Shown here: positions 7,058 to 10,297 of the stretch, one piece after another | Position numbering within the stretch: position 1 is the first letter of the stretch | How the letters are laid out: the number at the start of each line of letters is the position of its first letter | DNA from: Chloroflexota bacterium | GTDB taxonomy: Bacteria > Chloroflexota > UBA6077 > JACQUR01 | Direction of reading: 5' to 3' | Length of the DNA stretch: 10,297 nt | NCBI GenBank assembly: GCA_016210245.1 | Contig: JACQUR010000073.1 | Location: forward strand, 1 to 10,297 | Position numbers and translations under genes: made by a program | Notes under the pieces: model-generated | Told to the model about the DNA's origin: nothing | Database searches by the model: none | What the model saw: only the letters and a program-made list of their open reading frames with translations

Positions 7058-7060
7058 CCG

Positions 7061-7133
7061 CAGTCGACAGTCCACAGTCCACAGTCCACAGAGCACTGGC
7101 GAACTGTCGACTGTCGACTGTCGACTGTCGACT
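7061..7133. repeat. Heptad palindrome, CAGTCSA family
   Basis: The left arm is one CAGTCGA followed by three CAGTCCA units and a partial CAG (7061-7091). The right arm is four CTGTCGA units plus CT (7104-7133). The arms pair outside-in as a ~30-base hairpin with about one mismatch per inner heptad, around a 12-base spacer. It begins three bases after the hydrolase stop and meets the broken 3' end of the solute-binding pseudogene, so it sits between two convergent reading frames and could stop transcription from both sides. Confidence 0.9.
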
Positions 7134-7136
7134 CGG

Positions 7137-7779
7137 ATGTGTCTGCCCCCATGGTCTTCTGGAAGGCCTCGCGCAGCGCCTGCACGCGCTCCGGCGGCAC
7201 GCCAGGCGGCAGCGAGAACGGGCGGGCGAACTGGATGGGCATGGCCCAGCCGAAGCCGAGCAGTTGCCGTTGCTCCTCCGTCTTCGCCACGTCCGGAATC
7301 GTGCGCACCTTCGGGAGATCGGGGTGGGGCTTGTCGGTCAGTTGCAGGAGCACGACCCACTCGCCGCTCTGAATGTCAGCCAGATTCGTGGCCTTGGTCG
7401 AGTTCCAGGCGTTGCAGAAGCCGTCCAGCTCACCCGACTGCATGGCCAGCCGCACCGGGCCCGCGCCATTGTAGCCGGAGACCAGCTTGATCCGGACGCC
7501 CAGCACGTCTCGGACGAGCCTGGCGCAATCGTCGAAGATCGTGCCGGGGGCGGAGCCGCCAAGAACCACCTCCCTGGCGCTGGGGCCGATGAGCTCTTCC
7601 AACCGGGTGATGCCCGTGCGCTTGAGGACGTGCAGGACGGCGGTATCGCGGACCGGAGCGCCGATGTACTGGTACCTGGTAGCGTCGAACTGCACCCCCT
7701 GGGTGAGCCTCCCACGCTAGAGGCCCAGCACCGTTGCGAGGCCGCGTGCGATGGCGATCATGTCCGCGAGGGAGACCAT
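7137..7779 (-). pseudogene. Degraded Bug/TctC-type tripartite transporter solute-binding protein
   Basis: The minus-strand text from 7695 down to about 7142 (ATRYQYIGAPVRDTAVLHVLKR, GGSAPGTIFDD, LVSGYNGAGPVRLAMQSGELDG, LPPGVPPERVQALREAFQKTM) matches the ligand-binding lobes of TctC/Bug periplasmic binding proteins of tripartite tricarboxylate transporters. Homology continues upstream in the same frame as MIAIARGLATVLGL, a TAG stop at 7719-7717, then RGRLTQGVQFDATRY, so an in-frame nonsense codon interrupts the gene. The N-terminal ~80-100 residues, including the signal peptide, are absent or scrambled. The C-terminal ~30-40 residues are missing, because the frame leaves the family right at the heptad palindrome and then reads the repeat as protein. 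No TctA/TctB genes are nearby. Truncation at both ends plus the stop make this a relic. Limits are approximate. Confidence 0.75.
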
Positions 7780-7836
7780 GGGAGACGGTGGGCGGTTGTG
7801 GTGAAGTGGACCGCCCGGCCAGGGAAGAAGGCTACA

Positions 7837-7965
7837 TCACCGCAGGCAGCCTGGGATCGACCGTTTTCGATGCGCGGGAAGTACAGCAATGCTGATGACA
7901 AGCCAGGCCCTGGTGGGCGCGCTGGCGTGAGCGGGGAGATACACCAGGCCCCGGAGCGCCGACAC
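7837..7965 (-). pseudogene. Possible truncated MazF/PemK-like toxin
   Basis: A GTG-started frame of 42 codons begins two bases after the stop of the antitoxin-like gene. Its first 25 residues (RGLVYLPAHASAPTRAWLVIS) loosely resemble the start of MazF/PemK toxins, in which an RG-x-(I/V)-Y strand is followed by RP-x-LV(I/V)S. The frame then ends at TGA 7839-7837, far short of the ~110 residues usual for the family. A one-base shift around residue 30 would keep the reading open to 7758, but that text is not toxin-like to me. Position and spacing are typical for a toxin gene; identity is weak. Confidence 0.25.
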
Positions 7966-7967
7966 CG

Positions 7968-8228
7968 CTAGATCAGCCCCGAGTCAAAGGCGACGCTGCG
8001 CATCATACGGATGGTTTCCTGCCGCTCCTGGTCGTCGGCCCATTCGGCGAAGGCCTGTCGCCGACGCTCCGCCTCCACCTGGCGGCGCGCCACGGCGGCG
8101 CCAAGGACGAGCAACTGCGCTAAGCGCCTCGCCTTCGGGAGTTGGGCCGAGAGCCCGAAATCCTCCGGGTGCTCCCGGATCTCTCGATGCAACTGCTCGT
8201 CGATCTGCACGCTCTCTCGCACTGCCAT
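7968..8228 (-). CDS. Small antitoxin-like protein
   Basis: An 86-residue acidic/basic helical protein with no membrane segment. It opens MAVRESVQIDEQLHREI, a strand-then-helix pattern as in ribbon-helix-helix proteins, continues with KARRLAQLLVLGAA, then a charged helix (QVEAERRRQAFAEWADDQERQ) and a C-terminal tail RMMRSVAFDSGLI. The shape (DNA-binding-like N terminus plus a flexible toxin-covering tail) and the frame starting two bases downstream suggest the antitoxin half of a type II toxin-antitoxin pair. I do not recognise a specific family. GAGGA lies nine bases before ATG 8228. The putative toxin partner appears truncated, so this may be an orphan antitoxin. Confidence 0.55.
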   Translation of the reverse strand: MAVRESVQIDEQLHREIREHPEDFGLSAQLPKARRLAQLLVLGAAVARRQVEAERRRQAFAEWADDQERQETIRMMRSVAFDSGLI

Positions 8229-8455
8229 ACGGCTTCATCCTCGTCAGGCTGCTGCCCATGCTCAGTGTGACACGCTCCCTGATTCATGGCAAGGTCAGGA
8301 CTGCACTCGTAACTGAGTCAGCAGGCGCCGTGCCATGCCTCCAACACTGAGGATTCTCGGCTCTCTCGGCGACTCCACAGCCATGGTGGTAAGATCGCTC
8401 CCGCCACCCTGCCCTGCCCTATCGCCTTCGGCATGGTGAGAACACGATGAGCGAG

Positions 8456-8461
8456 AGGAGG
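8456..8461 (+). promoter_or_regulatory. Shine-Dalgarno deciding a GTG start
   Basis: AGGAGG lies six bases before GTG 8468. The in-frame ATG at 8447 precedes this site and has only a weaker GGTGAG at six bases, so GTG 8468 is the better start for the lipocalin-like gene. Confidence 0.7.
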
Positions 8462-8467
8462 ACGAAC

Positions 8468-8899
8468 GTGGATACGAGCGACAACCCGCTGGTGGGCGTG
8501 TGGAGGCTGGTTGCCTCGGAGCGCCTAACCGCCGATGGCGAGGTGAGCTACCTGCACGGGCGAGAGGCCGTCGGCTACATCATGTACACCCCGGATGGAT
8601 ACATGTCCGTGGCGATCATGCGGCCAGGCCGTCCCCGCTTTGCCGCCACCGACATGGCCGAGGGCACTGCTGAGGAGAAGCGGACGGCGGCCGAGGGCTA
8701 CCTGTCGTACTGCGGGCGGTACGAGTTCCGGGACGGCCGTGTCTTCCACCACGTCGAGGTGAGCCTGTTCCCCAACTGGATCGGCACGACCCAGGAACGG
8801 CACGTGGAGCTGGACGGGAACCGACTCATCCTGACCACCAGGCCCCGCCTCATCGCGGGCCGGGAGCAGACCAGCCGCATCACCTGGGAGCGGGCGTAG
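8468..8899 (+). CDS. Lipocalin-like domain protein
   Basis: A 143-residue protein (150 if ATG 8447 is used). It has the pattern of the bacterial lipocalin-like domain (Pfam Lipocalin_5 type): NPLVGVWRLVASE at the N terminus (residues 6-18), GYIMYTPDGYMSVAIMRPGR (36-55), the YLSYCGRYEFRDGRVFHHV segment (78-96), SLFPNWIGTTQERH (99-112) and GNRLILTTRP near the end. The repeated short strands fit a small beta-barrel. There is no signal peptide, so it is probably cytoplasmic. Members of this family bind hydrophobic ligands or assist polyketide-type steps in some pathways, but most are uncharacterised. It stands alone between a promoterless-looking 240-base gap and a heptad palindrome starting two bases after its TAG. 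Confidence 0.85.
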   Translation: MDTSDNPLVGVWRLVASERLTADGEVSYLHGREAVGYIMYTPDGYMSVAIMRPGRPRFAATDMAEGTAEEKRTAAEGYLSYCGRYEFRDGRVFHHVEVSLFPNWIGTTQERHVELDGNRLILTTRPRLIAGREQTSRITWERA

Positions 8900-8901
8900 A
8901 C

Positions 8902-9000
8902 GGATTGCGGATTGCGAATTGCGAATTGCGGATTGCGGATTGCGAATTGCGAATTGCGGAGTTTCGCCCTTCGCAATCCGCAATTCGCAATCCGCAATCC
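8902..9000. repeat. Heptad palindrome, GRATTGC family, copy 1
   Basis: The left arm has eight heptads (GGATTGC or GAATTGC, 8902-8957), arranged as two identical 28-base blocks with order GG-GG-GA-GA. A 15-base spacer, GGAGTTTCGCCCTTC (8958-8972), separates it from four complementary heptads (GCAATCC, GCAATTC, GCAATCC, GCAATCC; 8973-9000). The inner four left heptads pair with the right arm with one mismatch. It begins two bases after the lipocalin-like stop codon. Confidence 0.95.
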
Positions 9001-9008
9001 ACCCTCGC

Positions 9009-9037
9009 TTGACCCACCCGGGAGCCCCTGGTAGAGT
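9009..9037 (+). promoter_or_regulatory. Sigma70-like promoter for the zinc dehydrogenase
   Basis: TTGACC (9009-9014) and TAGAGT (9032-9037) are separated by 17 bases, close to TTGACA-17-TATAAT. Transcription would start near 9044, just before the second GRATTGC palindrome, which would then form a hairpin in the 5' leader of the dehydrogenase mRNA. Confidence 0.55.
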
Positions 9038-9053
9038 GGCGGGCGACGGGAAC

Positions 9054-9138
9054 GGATTGCGGATTGCGGATTGCGAATTGCGGAGTTTCGCCCGTCGCAA
9101 TTCGCAATCCGCAATCCGCAATCCGCAATACGCAACCC
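9054..9138. repeat. Heptad palindrome, GRATTGC family, copy 2
   Basis: The left arm is GGATTGC three times and GAATTGC once (9054-9081). The spacer GGAGTTTCGCCCGTC (9082-9096) differs from that of copy 1 by one base. The right arm is GCAATTC, three GCAATCC, then the decayed units GCAATAC and GCAACCC (9097-9138). The four inner units form a perfect 28-base inverted repeat. It lies between the dehydrogenase promoter and its start codon. Confidence 0.95.
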
Positions 9139-9155
9139 GCCGGTCGTTGCCACGA

Positions 9156-9162
9156 GGGAGGG
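9156..9162 (+). promoter_or_regulatory. Shine-Dalgarno of the dehydrogenase gene
   Basis: GGGAGGG lies 8-9 bases before ATG 9171. It supports this start over in-frame ATGs upstream (such as 8919), which would translate the heptad repeats. Confidence 0.7.
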
Positions 9163-9170
9163 ACAGCGCC

Positions 9171-10256
9171 ATGCCCACAGTCCGAGCCGCGGTCCTGGAG
9201 GCGCCGGAGCGCCTGGTGTTGCGGGAGTTCGAGCGGCCGCGCCTGGGCCCGGATGACGGGCTGCTGGAGGTGGAGCTGGCCGCGATCTGCGGCACGGACT
9301 GGAAGACGTTCCATGGCAAGCTGGACTATCCGCTGCCGCTGATCCTGGGCCACGAGATCCTCGGCCGCATCGCCGACATGGGCGAGCGCTTCGCCCAGCG
9401 CTACGGCCTGTCCATCGGCGACCGGGTGGCGGTGGAGGGCTCGCTGCCCTGCTGGTCGTGCCTGGAGTGCCAGACCGGCGAGTACCGCTTCTGCGCGCGC
9501 CGCAGGAGCTATGGCGGGCGCGCGCCGGCGGACGTGCCGCCCTACCTGTGGGGCGGCTTCGCGGCCCTGATGTACCTGGCGCCCGGCTCGCTCCTGCACC
9601 CAGTCGCCAGCGACGTGCCGGCCGAGGCGGCGGTGCTGGTGCCCGGGGTGGTCGCCAATGGCATCCAGTGGGCGCGCATCCTGGGCGGGGTGAAGCACCA
9701 GGACGTGGTGGTCGTCCAGGGGTGCGGACCCCAGGGGCTGGCCTGCGCCCTGGTGGCGCATGAGTGTGGCGCGGACCGGGTGCTCATCACCGGGCTCTCC
9801 CGCGACGCCGACCGCCTGGCCCTGGCGCGCGAGCTGGGCGCGGACCTGGCCGTCGACGTGGAGCGCGACCACGTGGTGGAGGTGGTCGGGGACCTCACCC
9901 ACGGCCGGATGGCCGACGTGGTGATCGACGTCTCGGGCAGCCCCAGGGCCATCGCCACCTCGATCGAGCTGGTGCGCAAGCAGGGCACGCTGGTGCTGGG
10001 CGGCCTCACCGGCAAGGAGACGGTCACCCCGCTCAAGATCGACGCGCTGGTCTGGAACGAGATCAAGCTCCAGGGGGTGTTCACCAAGGGGACGCAAGCG
10101 ATCCGCGACGCGATCAAGCTGGTCGAGTCGCGCAAGTACCCGCTGGAGCGGATGATCACGCACCGCTACCCCCTGGAGCGCGCCGAGGAGGCGATCCGCG
10201 CCATCGGCGGCGAGACGCCGGGCGTCTATCCGATCAAGGCGGCGATTGTACCGTAG
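9171..10256 (+). CDS. Zinc-dependent medium-chain alcohol dehydrogenase
   Basis: A 361-residue NAD(P)-dependent oxidoreductase of the MDR superfamily. Catalytic zinc ligands are Cys40 in ICGTDWKTFHG and His61-Glu62 in GHEILG. The structural zinc site is intact: PCWSCLECQTGEYRFC, with Cys94, 97, 100 and 108. The Rossmann dinucleotide motif is QGCGPQGLACALVA (183-196) with the first glycine of the usual GxGxxG shifted to G-C-G-P-Q-G; ADVVIDVSGSP (248-258) and GTLVLGGLTG (272-281) are the usual following strands. It resembles threonine/sorbitol/alcohol dehydrogenase-like members; the alcohol substrate cannot be assigned. The C terminus reads GVYPIKAAIVP. The gene has its own promoter and a leader containing a heptad hairpin, and is followed six bases after its stop by another palindrome. 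Confidence 0.93.
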   Translation: MPTVRAAVLEAPERLVLREFERPRLGPDDGLLEVELAAICGTDWKTFHGKLDYPLPLILGHEILGRIADMGERFAQRYGLSIGDRVAVEGSLPCWSCLECQTGEYRFCARRRSYGGRAPADVPPYLWGGFAALMYLAPGSLLHPVASDVPAEAAVLVPGVVANGIQWARILGGVKHQDVVVVQGCGPQGLACALVAHECGADRVLITGLSRDADRLALARELGADLAVDVERDHVVEVVGDLTHGRMADVVIDVSGSPRAIATSIELVRKQGTLVLGGLTGKETVTPLKIDALVWNEIKLQGVFTKGTQAIRDAIKLVESRKYPLERMITHRYPLERAEEAIRAIGGETPGVYPIKAAIVP

Positions 10257-10262
10257 GGGTGA

Positions 10263-10297
10263 GGGGACAGGGGACAGTAGCCCCTGTCCCCTGTCCC
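10263..10297. repeat. Heptad palindrome, GGGACAG family, at the window edge
   Basis: Two GGGACAG-type units (14 bases, 10264-10277) are followed by a 6-base loop (10278-10283) and their exact complement (10284-10297). The repeat may continue past the window. It starts six bases after the dehydrogenase stop and forms a stable hairpin, but no T-run is visible, so terminator function is only suggested. Confidence 0.85.

Noticed and set aside
7264..7971. 235-codon plus-strand open frame
   Set aside because: It is antisense to the recognisable solute-binding pseudogene and has no pattern of its own.
8390..8395. TAAGAT as a -10 element for the lipocalin-like gene
   Set aside because: No acceptable -35 hexamer at 16-18 bases upstream; too weak to list.
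8902..9138. CRISPR-like array
   Set aside because: Units are 7 bases with no unique spacers and the arms are complementary; no cas genes are present.
8919..9170. N-terminal extension of the dehydrogenase through the GRATTGC repeats
   Set aside because: It would give repeated RIADCGL-like text before a normal dehydrogenase N terminus; ATG 9171 has a good Shine-Dalgarno.
8880..10163. 427-codon minus-strand open frame
   Set aside because: It mirrors the zinc dehydrogenase, whose catalytic motifs are intact, and then translates the heptad repeats.

Overview
The window is very GC-rich bacterial DNA with strong G/C bias at third codon positions, many GTG starts, and dense short palindromic repeats built from 7-base units. 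Heptad repeats of this kind, together with cobalamin-type radical SAM proteins next to a nucleotidyltransferase-fold protein of the 'YADLFDYPL' type, remind me of Chloroflexota or a similar GC-rich environmental lineage. That placement is an inference; no rRNA or marker gene is present.

Left part (1-5881, minus strand): a tightly coupled operon read right to left. Its order is nucleotidyltransferase-fold protein, cobalamin-type radical SAM enzyme A, class I methyltransferase A, cobalamin-type radical SAM enzyme B, class I methyltransferase B, then the first ~80 codons of a probable polysaccharide flippase. All five junctions are overlaps or gaps of 1-5 bases, so translation is probably coupled. 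The radical SAM + methyltransferase pair occurs twice in a row. I infer a pathway that decorates a lipid-linked glycan or other envelope metabolite and exports it; no substrate can be read from the sequence. The flippase frame runs into a long GC-rich palindrome at the left edge, so it is either decorated in frame or broken.

Middle (5882-6379): a 498-base non-coding stretch. It holds a weak promoter element for the operon, a small hairpin, and a ~167-base block closed by a perfect 17-bp inverted repeat with several nested hairpins. This block is a candidate structured RNA or MITE-like element.

Right part (6380-10297): accessory-type content. In order there is an alpha/beta (dienelactone-hydrolase-like) hydrolase (+); a heptad palindrome; a degraded Bug/TctC-type solute-binding protein pseudogene (-); a small antitoxin-like gene with a truncated possible toxin (-); a lipocalin-like domain protein (+); two heptad palindromes of another sequence family flanking a good sigma70-like promoter; a zinc-dependent medium-chain dehydrogenase (+); and a third heptad family at the right edge. 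Three heptad palindromes start 2-6 bases after a stop codon, so they may act as transcription terminators as well as being dispersed repeats.
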